Shown here: one piece after another, positions 1-9,168 of the stretch | Position numbering within the stretch: position 1 is the first letter of the stretch | How the letters are laid out: each line of letters begins with the position of its first letter | Origin: Paenibacillus harenae | GTDB lineage: Bacteria > Bacillota > Bacilli > Paenibacillales > Paenibacillaceae | Assembly: GCF_030812415.1 (NCBI RefSeq) | Contig: NZ_JAUSST010000007.1 | Location: 248,001 to 312,000 of the forward strand | Length of the DNA stretch: 64,000 nt | Direction of reading: 5' to 3' | The notes under the pieces: generated by a model | Told to the model about the DNA's origin: nothing | Databases searched by the model: none | Seen by the model: the letters and a program-made list of their open reading frames with translations, nothing else | Translations under genes and position numbers: made by a program

Positions 1-678
1 GAATGCCACATGGGCGTATGGCCGCCAAGGCCTGCCCAAATAAACGTCCCGCACCCCTTCGCCGCCCGTAATGGCGCAATCGAGGAACACGTATCCGAAC
101 GCTTCGTTTTGCGGCGTAGAAGCAGCCGTTATATACCCTCTCGAACGCTTGTTATGCAGCCGGCATCTGTCGAATACCGCCGTAGCCGCGCCGAATATAT
201 AATCGACGTCGCCTTCGATGTAGCATTCGTTATAATATTGTTTGCCTTTGCCCGTATACAGGGTGTCCTGATCGCCCAGCAGCCTGACGCGGCGGAATAC
301 CGCCTTCCCGGCATCGACGAAGGCGGCCACCGCTTGTCCCGTCCCCGATCCGGAGGCGTTGCGGATCGTTATATTCTCCGCGGTGAACGACTCGGCCAAC
401 ACGTTCAGCGTGCCCGTGCGGAACGTTCCGAGCGGCTCGCCGTCCGCGCCCAGCGTATGGGCGTTATCCGACCAGGTCAGTATCGTTCCGTCCCGATCCT
501 CGCCGAGCAGCAGGATCGGCGGCGCGGATGCCGGAATCGTCACCTTCTCCTCGTAGAGCCCCGGCTTGATACGAATCGTGACGGCTTCTTCCAACCCCTC
601 CGGAATAGCGTCGATGGCCTCCTGTAACCGGCTGTATTGCGCCTTATCCTTTTCACGGGCGGATACGGTAATCAGCAT
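1..678 (-). CDS. Pectinesterase (CE8), 3' end beyond window
   Basis: De-esterifies methylated polygalacturonate, preparing pectin for polygalacturonases and lyases. The 226 visible codons start at an ATG preceded by AAAGGAG and run off the left edge, so the C-terminus is missing. Visible CE8 signatures in order are GQAVAAF (Gln of the active site), GDQDTLY (acid/base Asp), DYIFGAATAVF (nucleophile Asp) and LGRPWRPY (substrate-binding Arg and Trp). No signal peptide is seen, so the enzyme may be cytoplasmic and act on imported oligomers. It lies 46 bp downstream of the GH43 gene on the same strand and is probably co-transcribed with it. Confidence 0.93.
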   Translation of the reverse strand, partial: MLITVSAREKDKAQYSRLQEAIDAIPEGLEEAVTIRIKPGLYEEKVTIPASAPPILLLGEDRDGTILTWSDNAHTLGADGEPLGTFRTGTLNVLAESFTAENITIRNASGSGTGQAVAAFVDAGKAVFRRVRLLGDQDTLYTGKGKQYYNECYIEGDVDYIFGAATAVFDRCRLHNKRSRGYITAASTPQNEAFGYVFLDCAITGGEGVRDVYLGRPWRPYAHVAF

Positions 679-724
679 AGCTGCACTCCTTTCTCTTAGG
701 CGAACCTATTTCGCTTACCGCTCC

Positions 725-2296
725 CTACTCCTGATCAAGCGGCTCATAGCTGAACCAATCGAATTCTGCATAATGGGTGCGGCCTGCGTCGGCGCAGGCT
801 GCGTACATGCCCATGTATGCGCCGGTGAAGCCGCCAGCCATATCGGTGCTCAGTATCGTGCCGTCGGCTTCCTCGGCAAGCGCCTGCCATTGCTCCGATT
901 CGACTCCGCGCCAGTAGAAGCCGTAACGCTGGCCGTGCGCCTCCGCCCGCAGCACGAGGTTTTCTCCGCTGTACGAGCTTGCGGCAAGCACGTTCTCTTC
1001 TCCGTGCTTCCGCTGCGTAAGCCGAATCTCCGTAACGCCGTCGAAACTTCCGTATTCTACACGGAACTGGAAGTCGGCGTTCTGCAAAAGTACGATACCT
1101 GCCGCGTCGCCTGCTTCCTGCGGCGCGAAGGATAGCGCCGTCTCGGCCCGGAAGCTCATATGCTGCTGTCTTCTTCCCACGAAAGAAGGATTGTCGACAG
1201 CGGCGATGGACGCCGGCTTCAAAGTCAGCCGCAGCGAGCCGGGACGATCGCTCAAGCTCCAGTAATCGCCGCGCGGCGTGCGGATAAAGTTCCAGATCGG
1301 CGCCAGCTCCGGCGAATCGAAATCATCGCGTGCCGGAAGCTGCGGCCATGCCGCCTCCGGCAAGTCCGGCGCTTCCCCTTCCTGCTCCACGATCCCTTTC
1401 CCCGGACTAACAACCGGCCATTCGCGCTCCCAACTAACGGGAACAAGGAACGTCTCGCGCCCCAAGTTGCGGTAGTAGCCGCCATACGGACGGGAAGCAA
1501 GACAGAGCATCCACCAGTCTCCCTTCTGCGTCTCGATCAGCTCGCCATGACCGACGTTGACGATCGGATAGCTTCGCCCCAGATGACGATGGGTCAGAAT
1601 CGGATTGCCTTTGTAGCCCTCATACGGACCGGCAGGCGATTCGCTGCGCGCGATCGTAATGGCATGGGTATGGCCGGTTCCTCCCTCGGCAATCAACAAG
1701 TAATACCAGCTGCCGATTTTGTACAGATGCGGCCCTTCTTGGGCGTGCGCGACCTTGAGGGCTCCCTGCCAAATGCTCGTTCTCGGACCGATCAGCCTCC
1801 CGCTGGCCACATCCAGCTCCTGAAGCCAGATGTCCATATGCTTCGGATACAGTTGGCCTTCCGGCGGAACCCGGTTGCCGGTGTAATACACTTTGCCGTC
1901 ATCGTCGAACAGCAGCGAAGGATCGATGCCCGGCGCATCCTCCAGCCATACCGGTTCGGACCAACTGCCGGCCGGATCGGTTGCCGTGACAAAGAAGTTA
2001 TGGCACTCCTTCTCGTTGTCTACGAAGGTTGTAATCATATAATAGACGCCGTTATGATAGCGAATCGTAGGCGCCCAAATGCCTCTTGAAGGTTGAATGC
2101 CGTCCAGATTAAGCTGGGACGGCCGGTCGAGCACATGGCCAAGCTGGCGCCAATTCACAAGATCCTTACTGTGGAAAATCGGCACTCCCGGAAAAAACTC
2201 GAAGCTGGACGTTACCAGATAATAGTCTTCGCCGACCCGTATGGCGGATGGATCGGGATAAAAGCCCGAAAGAATCGGATTTTGAAACTTGCGCAT
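725..2296 (-). CDS. Glycoside hydrolase family 43 (beta-xylosidase / arabinofuranosidase type)
   Basis: Predicted to release xylose or arabinose from hemicellulose or pectin side chains. The 523-residue protein starts at an ATG with GGGAGG seven bases upstream; a longer upstream extension has no ribosome binding site. Five-bladed propeller catalytic residues are recognisable: Asp15 in FYPDPS (base), Asp125 in APGIDPS (pKa modulator) and Glu187 in AQEGPH (acid). Residues after about 330 form the concanavalin-like C-terminal domain typical of XynB-type GH43 enzymes. No signal peptide, so it is likely intracellular. First gene of a leftward pair with the pectinesterase and divergent from the membrane AraC regulator. 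The exact substrate cannot be set from sequence. Confidence 0.9.
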   Translation of the reverse strand: MRKFQNPILSGFYPDPSAIRVGEDYYLVTSSFEFFPGVPIFHSKDLVNWRQLGHVLDRPSQLNLDGIQPSRGIWAPTIRYHNGVYYMITTFVDNEKECHNFFVTATDPAGSWSEPVWLEDAPGIDPSLLFDDDGKVYYTGNRVPPEGQLYPKHMDIWLQELDVASGRLIGPRTSIWQGALKVAHAQEGPHLYKIGSWYYLLIAEGGTGHTHAITIARSESPAGPYEGYKGNPILTHRHLGRSYPIVNVGHGELIETQKGDWWMLCLASRPYGGYYRNLGRETFLVPVSWEREWPVVSPGKGIVEQEGEAPDLPEAAWPQLPARDDFDSPELAPIWNFIRTPRGDYWSLSDRPGSLRLTLKPASIAAVDNPSFVGRRQQHMSFRAETALSFAPQEAGDAAGIVLLQNADFQFRVEYGSFDGVTEIRLTQRKHGEENVLAASSYSGENLVLRAEAHGQRYGFYWRGVESEQWQALAEEADGTILSTDMAGGFTGAYMGMYAACADAGRTHYAEFDWFSYEPLDQE

Positions 2297-2492
2297 GCTT
2301 CTACCTCCCTGCACGGAATAAAATGTAAGCCTATTCAAGTATAGTTCAAGAATACATCATAATGTTCAAACATCCTTGCTTATTTTCTCGTTTTTTATAT
2401 ATCCATGCTATTAGGACAAATAGAATATGCGGTCAAGCATTACGTTTCCTTGCAAATATGTGTATAGTTAATAGCGTAAAGGAGCGATGGCT

Positions 2493-4745
2493 ATGAGGGG
2501 AGAAAGGCAGCTGAAAATCAGATTTTTTATGAGTCTGACCTTAATATCGATCTGTTCGGTGCTTGTGCTGGCTACCGCCTTGTTCTTCTGGTTCCGGGAA
2601 AAAACGATCGACAATGTCAATCAAGTAAATGAAAGCGTTCTCCTAAATACGGAAACCGTCTTCGCCAAGTATATGGAAATGGTACAGAACTATACAATGG
2701 ACTTCTATCGCAACCCGAACATAAATACGGTGATGCAGAGCGGAGACAGCAGCTGGAGCGACCAGCTGTACAGCGCGCTCAGCCAAATGCGCGGCACGCT
2801 TACGGTCAATGCCTTTCTGGAGAACGCCTACATCATGGGGCAGGACGGCCCGGTTCTCATGTTCGAGAACAACCCGCTCAGCGTATCGGCCAAGGAGGAG
2901 CTGTTCGAGCGCGTGAAGGACAGCGAGATTAAGCAATCCCCGTATGTGTGGACGGCGACAATGAACAGCGGTGCAAAAGAGACGCTGATGACGACCTTCT
3001 TCAATGACCGCGCCTTCGGCAGCAGCGAATACAACGGAGCGATCGCCATGACGATCAATTTGCGGAAGCTTCAGGAAAACGTGTTTCGAAGCAGCGATGA
3101 CGGCGGCACGCGATATGCGGTACTGGACGCGGAGGGCCTGCTCCTCATGCAGAACGGGCCGCCCGGAACAACTTTCGACCAGGACATGCTGCGGCCGATC
3201 GTAAACGGAGAGAGAAAGGTCGGTACGCTCATATGGAAGTCCGGGAACGGGAGCAAGAAGCTGATTACGTATCGCAAGGCGCAGCAGGGAGAACTGTGGT
3301 TTCTTTCGGAGACGTCCTACAAGGACAGCATCCGCGACATATCGAACGCCTTGAAACTGATGATCGGGCTTTGCCTGGCGCTGATCGCCGCCGCTTCGGC
3401 CGTTGCCGCGTTCGTCTCGCATCGCATGTATAAGCCGATCGGCCATTTGTTCGGCAACATCCGCAATCTGTCCGGCGACTTCGCGCATGGCGGAGGCTTC
3501 GAAGAGGCGAACCGGGAGCTGGAGCGAATCGCCGGACGGTTCGGGGAGCTGAAGCGCGAGAACGAGGACAGCGCCCTGCTGCGCTGGCTCACCTCGCCCT
3601 ATCGGTCCGGCGAGCATCTCCCCTCCGCGCTTCCTCCGCTCAAGGATTCTTCCGGCAACGCCGCGTTTGGCGTGGCGGTACTGCAAGTGGATCGCTCCGG
3701 CGCAGAGAACGGCATGAACGACGAAGAATGGATGGAGAAGATCAAGCGTCTGCCCAAGCTGACCGAAGAGCTGTTCGGCGACATGGCTGCCTGCCGCGGG
3801 TTTTTCCCGCATCCGGAGTCGGCCGTCCTCATCGTCAGCGAGACGACGGCGGGCAGCTTCGGCGATTACGGCCTGTCCCGGGAACGTTGGGAGCAGCTTG
3901 AGAGCCGAATACGGCCATGGCCGGGCATCACCTGCGCGATCGGCATCAGCTCATTGTCTACCGATTCGGATCAGCTGAAGCAGCTGTACGACGAAGCGAG
4001 CAGTTGCCTGCAATATATGAAGTTTCAAAATCAAGCAACCGTTATCTATACGGACGATACGATTCACTTGAACGGCAGTCCGATACCGGACCCTACGCTC
4101 GAAGCTGTGCTTCAAGTCGTCCGGAACCAGGAGCTGGAGCTGATTCCCAAAGCAATCGAGCGGCTGCTGTCCGCGGCGGGCAGCTACCGGGCGGAGCAAG
4201 CGACGATCGCCCTGTCCAGACTCGCATCGGAGCTGAATAAAATCGGCGATGCCAGCCTTACGGACGGAATCGAGCGGCATTCGGACTTTCTGGAGCATTA
4301 TCAGCGCATATGGCGCATCGCGAGCTATGAAGAGCTTCGCGGCTGGCTGGAGCAGCTCTGCTTGAACGCCTGCGCGAAGCTGAAGGAGCTTAATACGGTG
4401 CAAACCCGAAACGTGGCGAGCGAAGCGATGGCCTATATCCGCAAGCATTACGGCGATCAGACGCTGTCGCTCAACGGTCTGGCCGATATGCTGGCGATCA
4501 GTCCGCCGTATCTGAGCCGCCTCATCAGCGAGGCGACGGGCAGCAGCTTCCCTGACTTCGTCAACTTCATCCGGCTGGAGCATGCGCGCACCCTGCTTAT
4601 GACCGAGCTGGAGCTCGATATACGGGAGATCGCCGAAAAGTCGGGTTACGGCAGCAGCACCTATTTCACCACCTTGTTCAAAAAACGTTACGGCGTTACG
4701 CCTTCCAAATGGCGCTTGAACCATATCCTGCAGCAAAACGGCTAA
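2493..4745 (+). CDS. Membrane-anchored AraC-family regulator with extracellular sensor
   Basis: Single-protein sensor and transcription factor of the kind common next to Paenibacillus sugar importers. A TM helix lies near residues 10-30, followed by an extracellular sensor region, a second TM near 290-312, a linker, and a C-terminal two-helix-turn-helix AraC domain (about 650-750; ISPPYLSRLISEATG and REIAEKSGYGSSTYF). An AAAGGAG at 2478-2484 is eight bases from the ATG at 2493, better than the ATG at 2487 which is only two bases away. Divergent from the GH43/CE8 pair and upstream of the importer at 5600, so it probably controls one or both. Confidence 0.88.
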   Translation: MRGERQLKIRFFMSLTLISICSVLVLATALFFWFREKTIDNVNQVNESVLLNTETVFAKYMEMVQNYTMDFYRNPNINTVMQSGDSSWSDQLYSALSQMRGTLTVNAFLENAYIMGQDGPVLMFENNPLSVSAKEELFERVKDSEIKQSPYVWTATMNSGAKETLMTTFFNDRAFGSSEYNGAIAMTINLRKLQENVFRSSDDGGTRYAVLDAEGLLLMQNGPPGTTFDQDMLRPIVNGERKVGTLIWKSGNGSKKLITYRKAQQGELWFLSETSYKDSIRDISNALKLMIGLCLALIAAASAVAAFVSHRMYKPIGHLFGNIRNLSGDFAHGGGFEEANRELERIAGRFGELKRENEDSALLRWLTSPYRSGEHLPSALPPLKDSSGNAAFGVAVLQVDRSGAENGMNDEEWMEKIKRLPKLTEELFGDMAACRGFFPHPESAVLIVSETTAGSFGDYGLSRERWEQLESRIRPWPGITCAIGISSLSTDSDQLKQLYDEASSCLQYMKFQNQATVIYTDDTIHLNGSPIPDPTLEAVLQVVRNQELELIPKAIERLLSAAGSYRAEQATIALSRLASELNKIGDASLTDGIERHSDFLEHYQRIWRIASYEELRGWLEQLCLNACAKLKELNTVQTRNVASEAMAYIRKHYGDQTLSLNGLADMLAISPPYLSRLISEATGSSFPDFVNFIRLEHARTLLMTELELDIREIAEKSGYGSSTYFTTLFKKRYGVTPSKWRLNHILQQNG

Positions 4746-5032
4746 CGCAAAGCGGAGCAGAAGCGCAGCACTCCATGTTAGGACGCGCTTTGTGAGCGGC
4801 TGCGGGGCATCACTGCTCATATTCGCTTCGCTTCGTTGCATATTCTGCAACAGATTCGGCTTCCGAACCCATAATGTGCAACGAGAGCATATCTTGAAGC
4901 AGCCTGCATACTCACGTTACCGCCGCCAGAAATCAAATGAGAGATTTCTCATCGAGTATTTTGTTTCAATTTTCGGCAGGTGGTTTAACAACACTTTAAG
5001 CAACACCACCATTAGCCGAGAGGGGAATACCG

Positions 5033-5287
5033 ATGAACAACGAACGCAAACTCAACAAACTCACCAAATTCATGCTTGTATCCGCCATGAGCGCCATGCT
5101 CGTATTTACAGCGGCGGCTTGCAACGGTAACGACAATGGGACGAACGACGGCGATGCTAACGGAACGACAAACAACGCTAATGGAGCTGCAAACAACGCC
5201 ATGGCGGATACGCCTGCCGGCGATGAGCCCGCGATGAACGACGATTCAAACGATGCGACGGATGACGGTTCTTCAACGACGCCTTAA
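5033..5287 (+). CDS. Small Asn/Asp-rich lipoprotein of unknown function
   Basis: An 84-residue protein with a positively charged start, hydrophobic segment and lipobox-like end (FTAAAC), so likely lipid-anchored outside the membrane. Everything after the cysteine is low complexity, rich in Asn, Asp, Gly, Thr and Ala, with no recognisable fold. GAGAGGGG precedes the ATG and a strong terminator follows within 20 bases, which supports a real monocistronic gene. No function can be assigned; it may be a spacer or surface peptide. Confidence 0.6.
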   Translation: MNNERKLNKLTKFMLVSAMSAMLVFTAAACNGNDNGTNDGDANGTTNNANGAANNAMADTPAGDEPAMNDDSNDATDDGSSTTP

Positions 5288-5305
5288 CCTTCTCCTCAAA
5301 CCAAA

Positions 5306-5339
5306 AATCCCTCCAAGGAAATCTTGGAGGGATTTTTTT
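5306..5339 (+). terminator. Rho-independent terminator
   Basis: Twelve-base perfect stem (AATCCCTCCAAG / CTTGGAGGGATT) with a five-base loop, followed by a T-run. It closes the small lipoprotein gene and separates it from the importer operon. Confidence 0.93.
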
Positions 5340-5416
5340 GTTTATCCATTCCGTTTCGCCCTCGGTACGTCCGCGCACGCCGTAAAAGTCGCCAAAAACC
5401 GCACTACATCAGTTTA

Positions 5417-5495
5417 TTTAAGCGTTTTCACTTTTTTGAAGCCGCTTGAACCGGGCATATTTAAGCGATTTCATTTCTTTGTGATGGCGCTTACA
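5417..5495 (+). promoter_or_regulatory. Cluster of three CcpA cre-like boxes
   Basis: Three 14-mers each differ from the cre consensus TGWNANCGNTNWCA at one position: TTTAAGCGTTTTCA (5417-5430), TTTAAGCGATTTCA (5460-5473) and TGATGGCGCTTACA (5482-5495). Their starts are 43 and 22 bases apart, close to whole helical turns, so they would lie on one face of the DNA. They sit 105-183 bp before the importer start and suggest carbon catabolite control or another LacI-family repressor. Confidence 0.55.
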
Positions 5496-5599
5496 TTTCC
5501 GCCGGATATATGCTGTTTTCAGGTAAGCAAGCCGCCTCTTCGTTACCGCAAGCGACGACGGGCTTCCATTTTACAGAGATCTTGAAGGAGTGAATCACG

Positions 5600-6556
5600 A
5601 TGTCAGACGAAGCGTTACAGCGGCCCAGACCTGCCGGCCGCAAGAGCCGGCTCCAATCGCTGCGCAACGACAGCCCGCTGCTGCTGCTTGCCCTGCCCGG
5701 AGTTATCGTACTTATCTTGTTCGCCTACTTGCCTATGAGCGGCCTCATCCTCGTGTTCAAAAACTACAATTACAACGGCGGCATATTCGGCAGCCCGTGG
5801 GCGGGCTTCGATAATTTCGATTTTTTCTTCTCCAGCATGGACAGCGCCATTCGCGCTACGCGCAACACGGTCATGCTGAACGTGCTGTATATGCTATCCG
5901 GCACCATCTTCTCGGTAGCGATCGCCGTTATATTGAACGAGCTGAGAAGCAAGTCGTTCATCAAAATCACGCAAAGCGTCATGTTTTTCCCTTATTTCAT
6001 TTCTTGGATCGTCATCGGCGCCATTCTGTTCTCCCTCTTGGACTTCGATAAGGGGCTGATCAACCGCCTGTTCGGAACGTTCGGCATGGCGCCGGTCGAT
6101 TGGTATTCCGATCCGTGGATGTTCGTCGTCATTCTCGTCGCCGCGAATATCTGGAAGAGCGCCGGCTACGGAGCGATCATTTATTACGCGGTCCTTCAAG
6201 GCATCGACACCGCTTATTACGAAGCGGCCCGAATCGATGGCGCCTCCAGAATTCAACTGATGACGCGCATTACGCTGCCGCTGCTCATTCCTTCCATTAT
6301 ATTGCTGAGCCTGCTCAGTATCGGCGGCATGCTGAAGGGCGATCTCAGCATGATTATGGGCGTTACGTTCCTCAATCCGCTGCTGCTGCCGACGACCGAT
6401 ATCATCGACGTGTACGTGTATCGAACGGCGATTCGTTCAGGGGAGTTCGGCTTCGCTTCGGCGATTACGCTGTATCAATCCGTATTCGGATTTCTGCTCG
6501 TCTTGGTCGCGAACAAGCTGGCCGGGTGGTACGACAAAGAAAGCAAACTATTTTAG
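5600..6556 (+). CDS. CUT1 sugar ABC importer permease, LplB/YteP type
   Basis: Inner-membrane subunit of an oligosaccharide importer. The 318 residues include six predicted membrane segments and the permease loop that docks the ATPase (EAARIDGASRIQLMTRITLP, about 212-231). GAAGGAG stands 10 bases upstream of the ATG. It is followed 12 bp later by the second permease and then the binding protein, the usual LplB-YtcP-YtcQ order. Neighbouring pectin enzymes suggest galacturonan or rhamnogalacturonan oligomers as cargo; that is inference. No ATPase gene is present, as usual for systems served by an MsmX-like shared ATPase. Confidence 0.92.
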   Translation: MSDEALQRPRPAGRKSRLQSLRNDSPLLLLALPGVIVLILFAYLPMSGLILVFKNYNYNGGIFGSPWAGFDNFDFFFSSMDSAIRATRNTVMLNVLYMLSGTIFSVAIAVILNELRSKSFIKITQSVMFFPYFISWIVIGAILFSLLDFDKGLINRLFGTFGMAPVDWYSDPWMFVVILVAANIWKSAGYGAIIYYAVLQGIDTAYYEAARIDGASRIQLMTRITLPLLIPSIILLSLLSIGGMLKGDLSMIMGVTFLNPLLLPTTDIIDVYVYRTAIRSGEFGFASAITLYQSVFGFLLVLVANKLAGWYDKESKLF

Positions 6557-6568
6557 GAGACATGCGCT

Positions 6569-7456
6569 ATGGCTACTAATCAGGAAAATCGAACGCTTAT
6601 CGTTACTTTCTACTTTTGCATCGGCCTATTCGCCCTCGTCTGTCTGGCGCCGTTCGTGCTCGCCGTCTCCGGCTCGCTTTCGACGGAAGCGAGGCTCGCG
6701 GCGGAAGGCTACTCCTTCCTGCCCCGAGGCTTCAGCCTTGACACGTACAAATTCATGTTCGACTCGAAGGCGGATCAGATCTTCCAGGCTTATCTGACCT
6801 CCGTCGTCGTCACGATGCTCGGCACCGCATGCGCCGTACTCGTTACGACCGCCTATGCGTACGTCATCACGGTCAAAGGCTTCCGCTACCGTAATTTTTT
6901 CGCCTTCCTGGCGTATTTCACGATGCTGTTCAGCGGGGGCACGCTGCCTTGGTATATTTTGAGCACCAAATATTATCACTTGGACGATACGCTCGCGGGG
7001 CTGTTCGTTCCTTACCTGCTCAATGTGTTTCTCATGTACCTGCAAGCCAACTATTTCAAAAGCATTCCGCATGAGATTATCGAATCCGCTCAAATCGACG
7101 GCGCAGGCCACTTCCGCATCTTCTTCCGGATCATGCTGCCGCTCGGCCAGGTCGGGCTCGTCACCATCTCGCTGTTCTATGCGCTTCAGTTCTGGAACGA
7201 CTTCTACTTGTCGCTGATGCTGATCTCGGACGAGAAGCTGTATACGATTCAATACATGATGTACTTCATGATGGCCAACATTCAATATCTCGCATCCGGC
7301 AACAGCGCGCAGATCGGCGGCGCCGTCATCGCTCCGCCGCTCGAAACGGCCAAGATGGCCATGACCTGTCTGACCGTTCTGCCGATCGCCGTCTTATATC
7401 CGTTCCTTCAACGTTATTTCGTCCGGGGCATCATCGTCGGCTCCGTTAAAGGCTAG
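6569..7456 (+). CDS. CUT1 sugar ABC importer permease, YtcP/LplC type
   Basis: Second membrane subunit of the importer, 295 residues with six predicted membrane segments. The ATPase-docking loop is visible as ESAQIDGAGHFRIFFRIMLP, and the protein ends with the family-typical YFVRGIIVGSVKG. AGGAGA precedes the ATG. It pairs with the LplB-type permease just upstream and is followed after 115 bp by the binding protein. Confidence 0.92.
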   Translation: MATNQENRTLIVTFYFCIGLFALVCLAPFVLAVSGSLSTEARLAAEGYSFLPRGFSLDTYKFMFDSKADQIFQAYLTSVVVTMLGTACAVLVTTAYAYVITVKGFRYRNFFAFLAYFTMLFSGGTLPWYILSTKYYHLDDTLAGLFVPYLLNVFLMYLQANYFKSIPHEIIESAQIDGAGHFRIFFRIMLPLGQVGLVTISLFYALQFWNDFYLSLMLISDEKLYTIQYMMYFMMANIQYLASGNSAQIGGAVIAPPLETAKMAMTCLTVLPIAVLYPFLQRYFVRGIIVGSVKG

Positions 7457-7571
7457 CTCATGATAGAACCGGTTGTACATGGTATGATGGAACCATCCTA
7501 TAACGATTAACGAGGCCGTTCCCTCATGCCATTGAACAATAATAAACAGACCAATACAGGAGGGTTCACGC

Positions 7572-9083
7572 ATGTTAAAAAAACGAGTATGGGTAAGTCT
7601 GTTCCTCGCAACGCTGCTTCTCATCACGGCCTGCAGCAATGGCGGAGAGTCTGGCGAAACGCCGGAGAGAACTACTGCCGGCGGCAATAATGAAAGCGCT
7701 GGCAACGGGCTTAAGCCGGCCAAGCTGAAGATCGTTCTCTACGGAGAGGAATCGCCGCGGATGAAGGAGCTGGCCAAAGCGGAATTCAAGGATATCGTCA
7801 AAAAAGAAATCAACGCGGATATCGAGTTTCAATTCATTCCATGGACCGAATACGGCGGCGGCAAAACCGATCTGATGCTGTCGACAGGCGAAGATTTCGC
7901 GACCTATACCGATACGAACTACATGGTCAAGTCGGTAGCCAAAGGGCTGTACGCCGACCTGACTCCATTCATGGGAACCGCTGCCGAGGATATGATAAAG
8001 ACGGTCGACGAAAACTCGTTCAAAGCGTTCCAGCTGGGCGGCAAGCAATTTGCCGTTCCGGTCGGCAACAAGCCGAACTCCGGCGAATTCTATAGCGTGC
8101 TCGTCCGCCAGGATTTGCTCGAGGAGGTCGGCATGAACAGCGTATCGACGCTGGCGGAGCTTGAGCAATTTTACGATAAAGTCCATGCCGCTCACCCCGA
8201 GCTTATAGGTTACGCAAGCACGGATGCCCGCAGGATGCTAATGTACGAATACACGGACAAAAATTTGTATTGGCAAAACGATTTCCTGGCGATCGACGAA
8301 TCTGCGGACAACGATCAGATTATGAGCTGGTTCGAAAGCGAGGAGTTCAAAGCCTACTCCGGGCTTATGAGGGGCTGGTACGAGAAGGGAATCATTCCGA
8401 AATACGCCGCAACCAATACGCCTCAGCTGCAATCGGATTGGAATTCGGGCAAGGCGATGTTCTGGGCGGGAACCGCGGCGCGCCCGTTCGAAGGGGCGGC
8501 GACGATCTCGCAGGCGGTTCCGGGTGCCAAGCTGACGAACTATTTCCTGAGCAAGGATCTGCCTAAGATCAGCCGCGGCACGTACAGCACCGCTTGGTTC
8601 GTGTCGGCGAATGCCGCCGATCCGGAACGTTACGTCATGTTCTTCAACCTGCTGCAAAAAAATCAGGAGCTGTACGATCTGTTCGCCTACGGCATCCTGG
8701 ATAAAGACTACACGCTTGACGAGAACGGCCGCCTGACGCGGAATACAACGGATTCGCTCATTCCCGACTGGCTGCTCATGAACAAAAACTTTATCCGCTT
8801 CGACAAATCCGTGCCCGACGATTTCATCGCGCAATACAAAGCTTGGGACGACGAAGCGATTATTTCCAAAGGCGCAGGCTTCAACTTCGACAATACGCCG
8901 GTCAAAAACGAGGAAACGAAAATCAACGGCGTCTTCTCCGAATTTCTGGCGCCGATCGCCAGCGGTTTCCTAGACTACGAGGAAAACTTCCCGAGAGCGC
9001 TCGAGAAGCTGAAGGCGGCAGGCTTCGACGCCTATATCGCTGAGTATCAGAAGCAATTCTCGGAATGGTACGCGGCAAAATAA
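7572..9083 (+). CDS. Sugar ABC importer solute-binding lipoprotein
   Basis: Extracellular substrate receptor, 503 residues, with a Lys-rich start and lipobox LLLITAC at about residues 15-21, giving a lipid anchor. A Gly/Glu/Asn-rich linker leads into a family 1 solute-binding fold. AGGAGGG lies eight bases before the ATG. As third gene of the importer it receives the oligosaccharide and delivers it to the two permeases; a strong terminator follows directly. Pectin-derived cargo is inferred only from neighbours. Confidence 0.92.
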   Translation: MLKKRVWVSLFLATLLLITACSNGGESGETPERTTAGGNNESAGNGLKPAKLKIVLYGEESPRMKELAKAEFKDIVKKEINADIEFQFIPWTEYGGGKTDLMLSTGEDFATYTDTNYMVKSVAKGLYADLTPFMGTAAEDMIKTVDENSFKAFQLGGKQFAVPVGNKPNSGEFYSVLVRQDLLEEVGMNSVSTLAELEQFYDKVHAAHPELIGYASTDARRMLMYEYTDKNLYWQNDFLAIDESADNDQIMSWFESEEFKAYSGLMRGWYEKGIIPKYAATNTPQLQSDWNSGKAMFWAGTAARPFEGAATISQAVPGAKLTNYFLSKDLPKISRGTYSTAWFVSANAADPERYVMFFNLLQKNQELYDLFAYGILDKDYTLDENGRLTRNTTDSLIPDWLLMNKNFIRFDKSVPDDFIAQYKAWDDEAIISKGAGFNFDNTPVKNEETKINGVFSEFLAPIASGFLDYEENFPRALEKLKAAGFDAYIAEYQKQFSEWYAAK

Positions 9084-9092
9084 TAAATAAAC

Positions 9093-9140
9093 AAAAAGGC
9101 GAAACAGCAGCTTCTCTAAGCTCTGTTTCGCCTTTTTTTT
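9093..9140. terminator. Terminator between convergent importer and GH28 genes
   Basis: AAAAAGGCGAAACAG pairs with CTGTTTCGCCTTTTT around a 15-base loop, with A- and T-runs on both sides, so it can end transcription from the importer and from the GH28 gene. Confidence 0.9.
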
Positions 9141-9168
9141 ATTTCTGCACGCAAGGCGTCCGCGAGCG

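Noticed and set aside
10..627. Long rightward frame across the pectinesterase
   Set aside because: The leftward frame has all CE8 signatures and a proper ribosome site; the rightward text is Arg-rich shadow.
1160..2089. 309-codon rightward frame inside the GH43 gene
   Set aside because: Shadow of a well-supported GH43 enzyme; no ribosome site and biased Arg/Ile composition.
2643..3812. 389-codon leftward frame inside the AraC regulator
   Set aside because: Antisense shadow of a gene with clear TM and HTH segments.
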